Source: Clostridia bacterium
Lineage (GTDB): Bacteria > Bacillota > Clostridia > Christensenellales > Borkfalkiaceae
Direction: 5' to 3'
Length of the DNA stretch: 58,691 nucleotides
Assembly (NCBI GenBank): GCA_017505465.1
Contig: JAFVPE010000027.1
Span: forward strand, 1-58,691
In this document: in pieces, positions 36,096 through 44,722 of the stretch
Layout of the letters: each line of letters begins with the position of its first letter
How positions within the stretch are numbered: the first letter of the stretch is position 1
Notes under the pieces: generated by a model
What the model saw: only the letters and a program-made list of their open reading frames with translations
Told to the model about the DNA's origin: nothing
The model's database searches: none
Made by a program: the position numbers and the translations under genes

Positions 36096-36156
36096 AAAAA
36101 ATGCAGTGTTTTTTGTTAAAAATGCCATTTACATTTCATTTGGAATGTATTATAAT
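36096..36156 (+). promoter_or_regulatory. AraC-type operator plus promoter of the isomerase-GH31 operon
   Basis: TTTACA (36128-36133), 17 bp, TATAAT (36151-36156). The operator 36096-36133 has half-sites AAAAATGCAGTG and AAAAATGCCATT with G bases at 36103 and 36124, 21 bp apart. It matches 8765-8802 at 32 of 38 bases. Two more TGCA words lie just upstream (near 36078 and 36094). Confidence 0.7.
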
Positions 36157-36194
36157 GTGTGATAATTAAATGTTATCACCACAAGAGGGTTATT

Positions 36195-36977
36195 ATGAAA
36201 GAAATTGGTTTGAATTTATACTCGGTTAGAAATTTAATTTCGACGGAAGAAGGTTTTTTGGACACCGCTAAAAAATTAAAGGCGATGGGATATTCTTTCT
36301 TCCAATATTCGGGAGCTCCGTTTGATCCCGAACGTATCAAGCGTGTTATCGACGAAACGGGTACGAGCATTCGCTTGACGCACATGGACAAAGATAGAAT
36401 CTTAAACGAAACGGAAAAGGTTTGCGAAGAAAACTTGTATTTCGGAAACAAGAACATCGGTCTTGGTGCTATGCCGTGGAATATCATCAACGATGAAAAG
36501 AAATGCAAAGAATATATAGAAAGATACAATAAGGCAGGCGAAATTATGCGCCAATACGGTTGCCAATTCTATTGGCATCACCATAATTTCGAGTTCTTGC
36601 AGCATGGTGGCAAGACGGTTATGGATTTCGTTATCGAAAACGCGCCTTATATCAACTTTACGCTCGACACCTATTGGTTGCAAATGGGGGGCGTAAACGT
36701 TATCGAATATCTTGAAAAATTGAACGGTAGAATCGGTTGCGTGCACCTGAAAGATTTTAAAACGAAGTTCTTTATCGACGAAAAGGAATGCCCTAGATAC
36801 GTTCCTGAAATCGAATCGGTTGGCTACGGCGTTATGAATTTCCAATCGATTATCGACAAAATGCGCGAAGTCGGCGTGGAAAACTATTTCGTAGAGCAGG
36901 ACAATGCGGCTGATTTGCCCGATACTTTAAATCAAGTAGAAAGAAGTATAAAATATCTTCAAAAGGAGATCAAATAA
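36195..36977 (+). CDS. Sugar phosphate isomerase/epimerase-like TIM-barrel protein
   Basis: A 260-aa protein of the xylose-isomerase-like TIM barrel (AP-endonuclease 2) superfamily. Metal-binding positions are in FYWHHHNFEF (about 125-134), FTLDTYW (about 154-160), GCVHLKDF (about 180-187) and FVEQDNA (about 234-240). The start at 36195 follows AGAGGG; the in-frame ATG 36 bp earlier has no ribosome site. It is tightly coupled to the Gfo/Idh/MocA gene (adjacent stop and start), a common pairing for redox or epimerisation of sugars, inositols or 3-keto-glycosides. The exact substrate is unknown. Confidence 0.85.
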   Translation: MKEIGLNLYSVRNLISTEEGFLDTAKKLKAMGYSFFQYSGAPFDPERIKRVIDETGTSIRLTHMDKDRILNETEKVCEENLYFGNKNIGLGAMPWNIINDEKKCKEYIERYNKAGEIMRQYGCQFYWHHHNFEFLQHGGKTVMDFVIENAPYINFTLDTYWLQMGGVNVIEYLEKLNGRIGCVHLKDFKTKFFIDEKECPRYVPEIESVGYGVMNFQSIIDKMREVGVENYFVEQDNAADLPDTLNQVERSIKYLQKEIK

Positions 36978-38162
36978 ATGAAGAAAATTCGTTTTGGCGT
37001 TATCGGGTTAGGTAACCAAGGCAGCTCGTACATATTCAATATTTTCGATGCAGACGCAGTGGAAAACGGCGTTGTAACGGCGGCTTGCGACACCAATCCC
37101 GTCAAAATTGAAAATATTAAAAACGGCACGAAAAACAAAGATATCGTATATTTTGCAGACTATAAAGAAATGCTCGATTCGGGGCTTTGCGATGCGATTT
37201 TGGTGGAAACCCCCCATTATTCACACCCTGAAATCGTTATGGAATGCTTGAAGCGCGGCATTCACGTTATTTGTGAAAAGCCCGCAGGCGTTTACACCAA
37301 GCAAGTACGTGAAATGAATGAAGCTGCGAAAAAGAGCAACGCACATTTTACAATGATGTTCAATCAACGCACGAACTGCCTGTATAGAAAGATGAAAGAA
37401 ATCATTGCGCAGGGCGGTATCGGTGAATTGCAACGTGTTTCGTGGATTATTACCGATTGGTTCCGTACGCAGTATTACTATGATACGGGCAGTTGGCGTG
37501 CTACGTGGGAAGGCGAAGGCGGTGGCGTTCTTATCAATCAATGCCCGCACCAAATCGACCTTGTTAGCTGGGTAGTTGGCGAACAACCCGTTGCGGTAAA
37601 CGGTTTCTGTAAATACGGCAAGTGGCACGATATCGAAGTAGAGGACGAGGTTACCGCATATTTCGACTATGCAAACGGCGCAACGGGCGTATTTGTAACG
37701 ACCACGGGCGAAACGCCGGGTACGAACCGTTTTGAAGTTTCGGGGACAATGGGCAAGCTGCTTTGCGAAAACAACAAGCTCATTTGGTACAAGAATGAGA
37801 CGGATAGCCAAGAATACGTAAAGACTGCGAAAGAAACTTGGATGAGACCGAAGTGGGAAACTATCGAGGTTGAAACGGACGGTAAGAATCCTCAACACGC
37901 AGGCATTATCAATAACTTTGCGAATGCGCTTCTTGGCTTGGAAGAATTCTTCGTAGACGGATTGGAAGGTATCAACGGGGTTGAACTCATGAACGCAATA
38001 GAGCTTTCTGGTTGGAAGCAGGGCGCAAAGGTTGCAATTCCTGTGAATGAAGAGGAATATTTGGCCGAACTTAATAAACGTCGTGCAACGTCGAGATTGA
38101 AGGTTTGCGACGACAGCTACGTGCAAAATACGAGCGGTTCTTACGGCTCAAAAGAGAAATAA
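36978..38162 (+). CDS. Gfo/Idh/MocA-family oxidoreductase
   Basis: A 394-aa NAD(P)-dependent sugar oxidoreductase. The Rossmann fold starts FGVIGLGNQGSS (about 5-16) and the conserved EKPAG lies at about 99-103. The substrate-side motif NQCPHQIDLVSW (about 186-197) carries the usual His and Asp. AAGGAG precedes the start. With the preceding TIM-barrel gene it could form a 3-keto-sugar type route, or process a released uronic acid or fucose; this is inference. A terminator follows at 38173. Confidence 0.88.
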   Translation: MKKIRFGVIGLGNQGSSYIFNIFDADAVENGVVTAACDTNPVKIENIKNGTKNKDIVYFADYKEMLDSGLCDAILVETPHYSHPEIVMECLKRGIHVICEKPAGVYTKQVREMNEAAKKSNAHFTMMFNQRTNCLYRKMKEIIAQGGIGELQRVSWIITDWFRTQYYYDTGSWRATWEGEGGGVLINQCPHQIDLVSWVVGEQPVAVNGFCKYGKWHDIEVEDEVTAYFDYANGATGVFVTTTGETPGTNRFEVSGTMGKLLCENNKLIWYKNETDSQEYVKTAKETWMRPKWETIEVETDGKNPQHAGIINNFANALLGLEEFFVDGLEGINGVELMNAIELSGWKQGAKVAIPVNEEEYLAELNKRRATSRLKVCDDSYVQNTSGSYGSKEK

Positions 38163-38172
38163 AGTAGGCAGG

Positions 38173-38217
38173 TATGCGATGAAACGGATAAATGCCGTTC
38201 CATCGCATATTGTTTTT
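38173..38217 (+). terminator. Terminator or attenuator before GH31
   Basis: TATGCGATG-A-AACGG pairs with CCGTT-C-CATCGCATA (14 bp with one mismatch), followed by TTGTTTTT. GH31 expression must pass it, since no separate promoter is obvious. Confidence 0.65.
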
Positions 38218-38238
38218 AAGGCGAAATAAGGAAATATT

Positions 38239-40437
38239 ATGTTAATTTTAAAGAAAATCGGCAACGGCGGCTATCGTGTTACAATGAAAAACGGTAAGAC
38301 GAGCATGCTGACTCGCTACGGTATATTAAACGACGAACTTCGTCGCGATTATTCCAACTGTGAAGCGGAAACGATAGAAGAAGGCGTTTTGCTTCGCGGT
38401 ACAAAGAGAGACGTGAATTTTTCCGTGGATAATTTCAAGGACGGCGGTTTCCAAATCCGTATTCCCTTGACGAAAGAGGAACGTCTTTTCGGCTTGGGTG
38501 ACGCCAATCGCGATAGCGTAATGATTCGTGGAAAAACGCTCAACATTTGGATTGCGAACGTAGCGTCCTACGGGCCGATGCCCGTGCTTGTTAGTTCGGA
38601 CGGCTGGGCAATTATCGTCAACAGTACCTATTATCAAAAATTCGATATAGCGGATAGCGATAAGGATAGGGTGATTATTTCCGTTGCAGGCGGTGCTTCG
38701 GATTTCTATATTTTGAGCGCAAATAGTATTCTTGACCTTGTACAAGCAATCACCGACGTCACGGGTAAGCCGATTATGCTTCCTGCGTTCGGTTACGGGC
38801 TCACGTTTGTGGAAACGGAACGAAATATCAATGCGCGCAAGGTGTTGGATGATATTCGTATGATGCGAGATCGTGATATTCCTTGCGATGTATTCGGTTT
38901 AGAGCCTGCGTGGATGGAAAATTATTACGATATGTCCACCGAAAAATCTTGGAATAAAGAGAACTTTTGGTTGCCGACGTGGTTGCCTGAAAATACGGCA
39001 AGTCACCGTAGCTTTTTAGGACCGATGCGTTTTATGGGAATGCAGCTTTCCTTGTGGCTTTGCGAAGATTACGACCTTTTCTACGAGGAAGACCGTCAAG
39101 CCAAGGAAACGACGTGCGAGTCAGAAAATGCGCAAGTAGGCGACATCGACGACGCGGCGTTCCGTAAGAACGTGGAGTTTGTCGATGCGAATATTCAGGG
39201 CGTAGTAAACACGGACCAAATCACAAAAGAGGATGAACCGTGGTTTGAGCATCTCAAAAAATTTGTGGACAACGGTGCTGCTTGTTTTAAGTTGGATGGC
39301 TGTGCGCAGGTCGTGCCGCATCCGCAACGCCTTTGGGCGAAAAAATATTTTGACAGCGAAGCGCATAACGCTTATCCCGTTGTTTTGGCGAAGCAAATGA
39401 AGAACGGCTTTTCCGAGTACACGGATAGACGAAGCCTTATTTATACGGCAGGCGCACACCTTGGTACGCAGCAATACGCGGCGACTTGGGCAGGGGATAC
39501 GGGCGGTGGCCCTAGAACGCTTGTCGCTTGCTTAAACTATGCAATGTGTGGACACACGAACACGACTTGCGATATGGATATTATGGACGTAAAGGCAATC
39601 CATTACGCCTTTCTTTCCACGTGGACGCAAATTAGTTCTTGGGCGTATTATTTCCACCCTTGGTTCTTGCCACCCGAAGTGGAAAAGACCATTCAACGGT
39701 ATTCCAAACTCCGTTCGTCGTTGTTCCCGTATATTTATGCGATGGCACACAAGGCTTCCGTTACGGGTATTCCCGTTATGCGTCCTTTGCCGATGATGTA
39801 TGAAAACACCGATCGTTACGACGACGTGCATAATGCGTATATGTTGGGCGATTCCTTATACGTTGGCGCATTCGATATGAACTTGAAGCTTCCCGAAGGG
39901 GAGTGGGTGGATTACTTTACGGGCAAAGTTTACGCAGGGGATATTTCTTACGAAACGGCGAACGGCTATGCAGGTGCGTTGTTCGTTAAGAAGGGCTCTA
40001 TTCTTGCGACGATGCAGCCGCAACAGTATATTTTGGAAAAGGAGCACGACTATATCGTTCGCGTGTATAGCGGCGCGGATGCGGCGTTCGAGCTGTATGA
40101 AGACGACGCTTTCACTTATGATTATGAAAAGGGCGGTTACGCAGAAACTCGTTTTGAATGGAAGGAAGAGAGCGCTACGCTTGCCGTTTACCGCAGAAAG
40201 GGTGATTTTGAAGGCAGACCGAACAACGGATACGATCTTTTGAACAGCTCCGTTCCCAAGATTGACGGAATCCGTTCCGTTCGCGATATGCAAATTCGCA
40301 TTTACGGCAAATTGCCGAAGAGTATTTCCTTGAACGGCTCGGCGGTAGAATTTACCGATTGCGATGGTTACGTGGAATTTACGTTACCTGCAAGCTTACA
40401 CGAAAAGGGAGACCTTTTCTATCAAATCAAGTACTAA
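38239..40437 (+). CDS. GH31 glycosidase (alpha-xylosidase or alpha-glucosidase)
   Basis: A 732-aa GH31 enzyme. Order of domains: N-terminal beta-sandwich (about 1-170), TIM barrel (about 180-510), C-terminal sandwiches. The nucleophile is Asp353 in CFKLDGCAQ and the acid/base is Asp420 in WAGDTGGG. LFGLGDANRD near residue 93 is the family's N-terminal signature. The FKLDG form of the nucleophile motif, as in alpha-xylosidases of the YicI type, and the xylose genes nearby favour alpha-xylosidase, which would release xylose from xyloglucan oligosaccharides; alpha-glucosidase is not excluded. No signal peptide, so cytoplasmic. Confidence 0.88.
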   Translation: MLILKKIGNGGYRVTMKNGKTSMLTRYGILNDELRRDYSNCEAETIEEGVLLRGTKRDVNFSVDNFKDGGFQIRIPLTKEERLFGLGDANRDSVMIRGKTLNIWIANVASYGPMPVLVSSDGWAIIVNSTYYQKFDIADSDKDRVIISVAGGASDFYILSANSILDLVQAITDVTGKPIMLPAFGYGLTFVETERNINARKVLDDIRMMRDRDIPCDVFGLEPAWMENYYDMSTEKSWNKENFWLPTWLPENTASHRSFLGPMRFMGMQLSLWLCEDYDLFYEEDRQAKETTCESENAQVGDIDDAAFRKNVEFVDANIQGVVNTDQITKEDEPWFEHLKKFVDNGAACFKLDGCAQVVPHPQRLWAKKYFDSEAHNAYPVVLAKQMKNGFSEYTDRRSLIYTAGAHLGTQQYAATWAGDTGGGPRTLVACLNYAMCGHTNTTCDMDIMDVKAIHYAFLSTWTQISSWAYYFHPWFLPPEVEKTIQRYSKLRSSLFPYIYAMAHKASVTGIPVMRPLPMMYENTDRYDDVHNAYMLGDSLYVGAFDMNLKLPEGEWVDYFTGKVYAGDISYETANGYAGALFVKKGSILATMQPQQYILEKEHDYIVRVYSGADAAFELYEDDAFTYDYEKGGYAETRFEWKEESATLAVYRRKGDFEGRPNNGYDLLNSSVPKIDGIRSVRDMQIRIYGKLPKSISLNGSAVEFTDCDGYVEFTLPASLHEKGDLFYQIKY

Positions 40438-40452
40438 ATTAGGAGTATGATT

Positions 40453-42372
40453 ATGGCAAAGACTTGGGAATGGAGTGGCAAGGATAAGCGCTGCGTGCAT
40501 TTGGATTTTCACACTTCGGAGCTTATCGAAGGGATCGGCTCTCGCTTTGATCGCAAAGAATTTGTAAAGATGCTTAAAGAAACGGGATTGGACTCCATCA
40601 CCGTTTTTGCAAAGTGCCATCACGGCTGTTTTTACTATAAAGACAGCAAGTTTTTTCCGCATCCACACTTGGAATGCGACCTTTTAGACGAACAGCTTGC
40701 GGCTTGTAAGGAAGCAGGCGTTTCTGCTAAAATTTACATTTCCGCAGGGTATGACGAGCATGCAGTGCAGCAGCACCCTGAATGGCTTGGCATCTATCGC
40801 AAGGGCGAACCGCAAAAGCCGGGTGGCTTTCGCAGAATTTGTTTCAATACGCCCTATTTGGAGCTCTTGAAAGAACACACGCGCGAAGTGGTGGGAAAAT
40901 ACAAACCCGACGGCGTATTCTTCGACATCGTCGCAAATTGGCCTTGCTACTGCGATAACTGTATCGCGGATATGAAAAAGAAGGGATTAGATCCCGAAAA
41001 CGAAGACGACCTTTGGAAGCAATCCTTGGACGTAATGAACCACTATTTTGACGAAATGGAAAAGGTGGTACACGAAATTAGTCCCAAGACGGTTATTTTC
41101 CAAAATAGCGGCGGCTTTGAAATCGGCTCGCGTAGTAAAATTGACTGTTGCGAACAGTTGGAGCTTGAATCCTTGCCCACAGGCGGTTGGGGATACGACC
41201 ATTTCCCGATGATGATGTCCTACATTCGCCGTGCAGGCAAAAACTGTATCGGCATGACGGGTAAATTCCATCGTGAATGGGGGGAATTCGGCGGCTATAA
41301 GTACAAGGAAGCTCTTCGCTACGAAGCGGCGCTCAATCTCACCTTTGGCGCAGGTATGAGCGTAGGGGATCAAATGCATCCTTGCGGAAAGCTCGACGCA
41401 TACACGTACGAAATGATCGGCGAAACGATGCGCTTTATGAAGGAAAGAGAACCGTTTGTCGGCGGTAAATACCTTGCCGAGCTTGCAATGTTTACTCCCA
41501 AGGAAGGGAGTGGGCGCACGGGCGCATCGCGTATCTTGTTTGAAGGGAAGTATCTCTTCGACGTTATCGACGAATACGAGCTTGAAAACGGTTACCCCTT
41601 GATTGTTGTGGCGCAAGACGTTGCATTGAGCAATACGGTTGTTGCGGCTTTGAAGGCACACGTGCAAAAGGGCGGCAAGATACTTGCCGTAGGGCAAGCG
41701 GCTTGGTCGTTGCAACAAAACGGCGTGGATCTCGGCGTGAAGTCAATGGAAGCAAGTAAGCTGCTCCCCGGATATTTCGTGGCGAAATATCCTATGAAAG
41801 CGGCAAACAATACGCCGCTCGTCGTGTACGGGAACGTGTATAATATGGAAGCATCGGGCGAAGTTTTGGCGGATAATTATTCCCCGTATTTCACGAGAGA
41901 AGGGGAGCGTTTCTGTTCGCACAAGCAAACGCCTTTCGATTACGAAAAGGTATCGCCTGCTATCGTGCAGGGCAAGGACGGCATCGCAGTCGGCGCGGAT
42001 TTGTTTGCTTTATACGACACGGACGGCGGTTTACAGGCGAAGGTTTTGCTCGAACCGCTCGTGGAAAAATTGCTCGGCGAAAAACGCATTCAAACGACGT
42101 TGCCTGCAACGGGTAAAGTGGCTTTCTACGAAAGAGAAAACGGCTACGTGTTGCACCTTTGCTATGCGAATATCATTGCAAGGGGAAGAACGGAAGTCAT
42201 TGAAGACATCGTAACCCTTTCTTCCGTCAAGGTCGCCATAAAAATGGGAAAACCGAGCAAGGTATTGTTGCAACCTGAAAATAAGGAAATTCCGTTCACC
42301 TACGAGAACGGCGAAGTACATTTTGAATTGAAAGATTTCAACTGCTACGCCGCCGTGGAATTTTTGAAATAA
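40453..42372 (+). CDS. GHL6/GH151-type glycosidase, putative alpha-L-fucosidase
   Basis: A 639-aa protein resembling the hypothetical glycosyl hydrolase 6 (GHL6) barrel at about 15-350, followed by a beta-galactosidase-trimerisation-like domain (about 360-540). This layout is shared with GH151 alpha-fucosidases. Barrel features are HLDFHTSELIEGIG, FAKCHHGCFYY (compare KHHDGF of GH29) and GVFFDIVANWP, with Asp158 a nucleophile candidate; CYCDNC follows. The start is ATG 40453, 7 nt after AGGAG; the ATG six bases earlier is too close to it. It lies 15 bp after GH31. Fucose release is a reasonable but unproven assignment. Confidence 0.7.
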   Translation: MAKTWEWSGKDKRCVHLDFHTSELIEGIGSRFDRKEFVKMLKETGLDSITVFAKCHHGCFYYKDSKFFPHPHLECDLLDEQLAACKEAGVSAKIYISAGYDEHAVQQHPEWLGIYRKGEPQKPGGFRRICFNTPYLELLKEHTREVVGKYKPDGVFFDIVANWPCYCDNCIADMKKKGLDPENEDDLWKQSLDVMNHYFDEMEKVVHEISPKTVIFQNSGGFEIGSRSKIDCCEQLELESLPTGGWGYDHFPMMMSYIRRAGKNCIGMTGKFHREWGEFGGYKYKEALRYEAALNLTFGAGMSVGDQMHPCGKLDAYTYEMIGETMRFMKEREPFVGGKYLAELAMFTPKEGSGRTGASRILFEGKYLFDVIDEYELENGYPLIVVAQDVALSNTVVAALKAHVQKGGKILAVGQAAWSLQQNGVDLGVKSMEASKLLPGYFVAKYPMKAANNTPLVVYGNVYNMEASGEVLADNYSPYFTREGERFCSHKQTPFDYEKVSPAIVQGKDGIAVGADLFALYDTDGGLQAKVLLEPLVEKLLGEKRIQTTLPATGKVAFYERENGYVLHLCYANIIARGRTEVIEDIVTLSSVKVAIKMGKPSKVLLQPENKEIPFTYENGEVHFELKDFNCYAAVEFLK

Positions 42373-42389
42373 TTTTCAAAACGCAAAAT

Positions 42390-42421
42390 AAAACGCTGTA
42401 CCGTTTGGATACAGCGTTTTT
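42390..42421. terminator. Bidirectional terminator
   Basis: AAAACGCTGTA and TACAGCGTTTT pair around a 9-nt loop, between the convergent glycosidase and PocR-AraC genes. Confidence 0.9.
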
Positions 42422-42427
42422 GGTTAT

Positions 42428-43258
42428 TTAAATGGATTTTCTATATTCCGTAGGGGATACACCGACTTCTTTTTTAAAGACTTTTCCAAAGTAGTTGAAA
42501 TCGGTAAAGCCCGTTACTTCCGCAATCTTGGAAACGGAAATTCCTTGTTTTAGAAGCTGTTTTGCCTTTTCTATTCGCTTGAATAGAATGTATTTCGTGA
42601 TACTCATACCGTAGCTGTCCATCGCAAGCTGATAGAGCTTGGTACGGGAAATAAGAAACTTCTTGCAAAGGAGTTCGGAGTTGATACGCTCGCCTAAATG
42701 CAGCTCTACGTAGGCGGAAATTTTGCTCGCTACGTTTTCCGTTTTCCATTTGACAAGGTCGCTAATTTGCAAATACGCCGCAACGGCGTTCAAAATTTGC
42801 ACGCAGGCGTTGATTTTCTCTTCCGAGTGGGTGGCAATATCTTTGAGCGCAGGCAGAATATCTTGTTCCGATAAGCCGTATTGTTGCGCTTTCTTCAATG
42901 CATTTTGCAAGGAAATTTCATAGTTTTCTTCGGGGAGCATATGTGCAAGAATAACGTAGCCGAGAATTCCGCCGTCGAGCTTGATGGGGGCAACCGCTTC
43001 CATAAGCCCTGCGTGGCACACGTAAATATGCGGCGCGCGGCTTTCCTTTGTCTTTTGGAACGCGGCAACGTCGCAATTTCGGCATGCGGACGGACCGCCT
43101 TTCGTGCTACGAATCAAGGCGCAGTAGCGCGGCGGCTCTTTGGGGTATTCGCATACCAAACGAAATTCATCGTCAAATACGGAAATTCGAATGCCAACCG
43201 CCGTATAAAAGTTTTGCAAGAAAACGTTTAAATTCTCAACGTCAAAGAAACTAATCAT
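42428..43258 (-). CDS. PocR-domain AraC-family regulator
   Basis: A 276-aa regulator. The N-terminal ligand-binding PocR-type domain (about 5-150) has the Cys set CALIRS, GGPSACRNCD and YVCHAGL, as in PocR/Dhak-type sensors that often respond to small sugars or diols. The C-terminal AraC helix-turn-helix (about 180-276) ends FTDFNYFGKVFKKEVGVSPT. The start is placed at 43258 because the domain begins there; the frame stays open further upstream but without a ribosome site and across its own promoter. It is divergent from xylA and separated by 143 bp, so control of xylA/xylB is likely. It is only distantly related to the AraC pair at 6973-8679. Confidence 0.85.
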   Translation of the reverse strand: MISFFDVENLNVFLQNFYTAVGIRISVFDDEFRLVCEYPKEPPRYCALIRSTKGGPSACRNCDVAAFQKTKESRAPHIYVCHAGLMEAVAPIKLDGGILGYVILAHMLPEENYEISLQNALKKAQQYGLSEQDILPALKDIATHSEEKINACVQILNAVAAYLQISDLVKWKTENVASKISAYVELHLGERINSELLCKKFLISRTKLYQLAMDSYGMSITKYILFKRIEKAKQLLKQGISVSKIAEVTGFTDFNYFGKVFKKEVGVSPTEYRKSI

Positions 43259-43264
43259 GCTTTT

Positions 43265-43293
43265 ATTATAGCAAAAAATAAAGTTCTTGTCCA
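43265..43293 (-). promoter_or_regulatory. Promoter of the PocR-AraC gene, predicted leaderless
   Basis: On the minus strand TGGACA (43293-43288), 17 bp, TATAAT (43270-43265). Only six bases (AAAAGC) separate the -10 box from the ATG, so transcription should start at or next to the initiation codon. Confidence 0.65.
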
Positions 43294-43310
43294 TAAAAAA
43301 ATACAAAAAA

Positions 43311-43373
43311 TGAACAATTTTACCTATTCTTGAACAAAAATACATTGAACTGCGCTCGTTGGAATGTTATAAT
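43311..43373 (+). promoter_or_regulatory. xylA promoter with TGAACAA direct repeats
   Basis: TTGAAC (43345-43350), 17 bp, TATAAT (43368-43373). TGAACAA occurs at 43311 and 43331 (20-bp period) and a related TGGACAA lies inverted at 43287-43293. These differ from the AWGCA half-sites elsewhere, and fit a separate regulator, presumably the divergent PocR-AraC protein. Confidence 0.65.
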
Positions 43374-43401
43374 AGAAGAAAAAATAACAAGGAGTATTCT
43401 T

Positions 43402-44718
43402 ATGGAAATATTCAAGAACGTACCGAAGATTGCGTACGAAGGCGCAAAGAGCAAAAACCCGTTGGCGTTTAAGTATTACGACGCGGATAGAGTGATTATG
43501 GGCAAGAAGATGAAAGAGCATCTTCCTTTTGCAATGGCGTGGTGGCACAATCTTTGCGCAAACGGCACGGATATGTTCGGGCGCGGCGTTGCCAACAAAT
43601 CCTTTGGCGTAAAGGAAGGCACGATGGAGCACGCAAAGGCGAAAGTGGACGCAGGCTTTGAGTTTATGCAAAAACTCGGCATTGAATATTTCTGTTTCCA
43701 CGACGTGGATATCGTTCCCGAAGCGGACGATATTAAAGAAACCAATCGCCGTTTGGACGAGATTTCCGATTATATTCTTGTAAAAATGAAAGAAACGGGC
43801 ATTAAATGCCTTTGGGGAACTGCGAATATGTTTTCCAACCCACGTTTTTGCAACGGCGCAGGCTCGTCGAATAGTGCGGACGTGTTTGCGTTTGCGGCGG
43901 CACAAGTAAAGAAAGCGTTGGATATTACGGTGAAGCTCGGCGGCAAGGGCTACGTATTTTGGGGCGGCAGAGAGGGGTATGAAACCCTGCTCAACACCGA
44001 CGTGAAATTCGAGCAGGAAAATATCGCGCGCCTTATGAAAATGGCGGTTGCGTACGGGCGTAGTATCGGCTTTACGGGGGATTTCTATATCGAACCGAAA
44101 CCGAAAGAACCGATGAAGCATCAATACGATTTCGATGCGGCGACGGCAATAGGTTTCCTTCGCCAACACGGCTTGGATAAAGATTTCAAGATGAATATCG
44201 AAGCAAACCATGCAACCCTTGCAGGGCATACGTTCGAGCACGATTTGCGCATTTCCGCAATCAATGGGATGCTCGGCTCTATCGACGCAAACCAAGGGGA
44301 TTATTTGCTTGGTTGGGATACGGACGAATTCCCGTTCGACGTATATACCACAACTATGTGTATGTACGAAGTGTTGAAGGCAGGCGGTCTTACGGGCGGC
44401 TTTAACTTCGACGCAAAAAATCGCCGTCCTTCCTATACGGAAGAGGATATGTTCGAAGGCTACATTCTCGGTATGGATACCTTTGCTTTGGGACTTATCA
44501 AGGCGGCGGAACTCATCGAGGACGGTAGAATCGATGCTTTCGTTGAAAAGCGTTACGCAAGCTATCGCAATAGCGAAATCGGCAAGAAGATTTTGTCTGA
44601 TTCGACGAGCTTGGAAGAGCTTTCCGCTTACGCAGAAAAACTCGGCGCGCCTGCGCTCCCTGGCAGTGGAAAGCAAGAAGCGTTAGAGTCGATTGTAAAC
44701 AGCGTATTGTTCGGGTGA
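43402..44718 (+). CDS. xylA: Xylose isomerase
   Basis: A 438-aa class II-length xylose isomerase converting D-xylose to D-xylulose. Seen motifs: [20 protein letters not shown], the catalytic FHDVDI (His100, Asp103), [10 protein letters not shown], and metal-binding segments [25 protein letters not shown] and [17 protein letters not shown]. The start 43402 is 7-8 nt after AAGGAG, which excludes the longer open frame. It is the first gene of xylA-xylB, under a clear promoter, and cytoplasmic. Confidence 0.97.
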   Translation: MEIFKNVPKIAYEGAKSKNPLAFKYYDADRVIMGKKMKEHLPFAMAWWHNLCANGTDMFGRGVANKSFGVKEGTMEHAKAKVDAGFEFMQKLGIEYFCFHDVDIVPEADDIKETNRRLDEISDYILVKMKETGIKCLWGTANMFSNPRFCNGAGSSNSADVFAFAAAQVKKALDITVKLGGKGYVFWGGREGYETLLNTDVKFEQENIARLMKMAVAYGRSIGFTGDFYIEPKPKEPMKHQYDFDAATAIGFLRQHGLDKDFKMNIEANHATLAGHTFEHDLRISAINGMLGSIDANQGDYLLGWDTDEFPFDVYTTTMCMYEVLKAGGLTGGFNFDAKNRRPSYTEEDMFEGYILGMDTFALGLIKAAELIEDGRIDAFVEKRYASYRNSEIGKKILSDSTSLEELSAYAEKLGAPALPGSGKQEALESIVNSVLFG

Positions 44719-44722
44719 TTGT

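Noticed and set aside
43306..43350. xylA promoter as a fifth member of the 21-bp operator set
   Set aside because: The A-tract words there are 30 bp apart and lack the GCA core at the expected phase; the TGAACAA repeats fit better.
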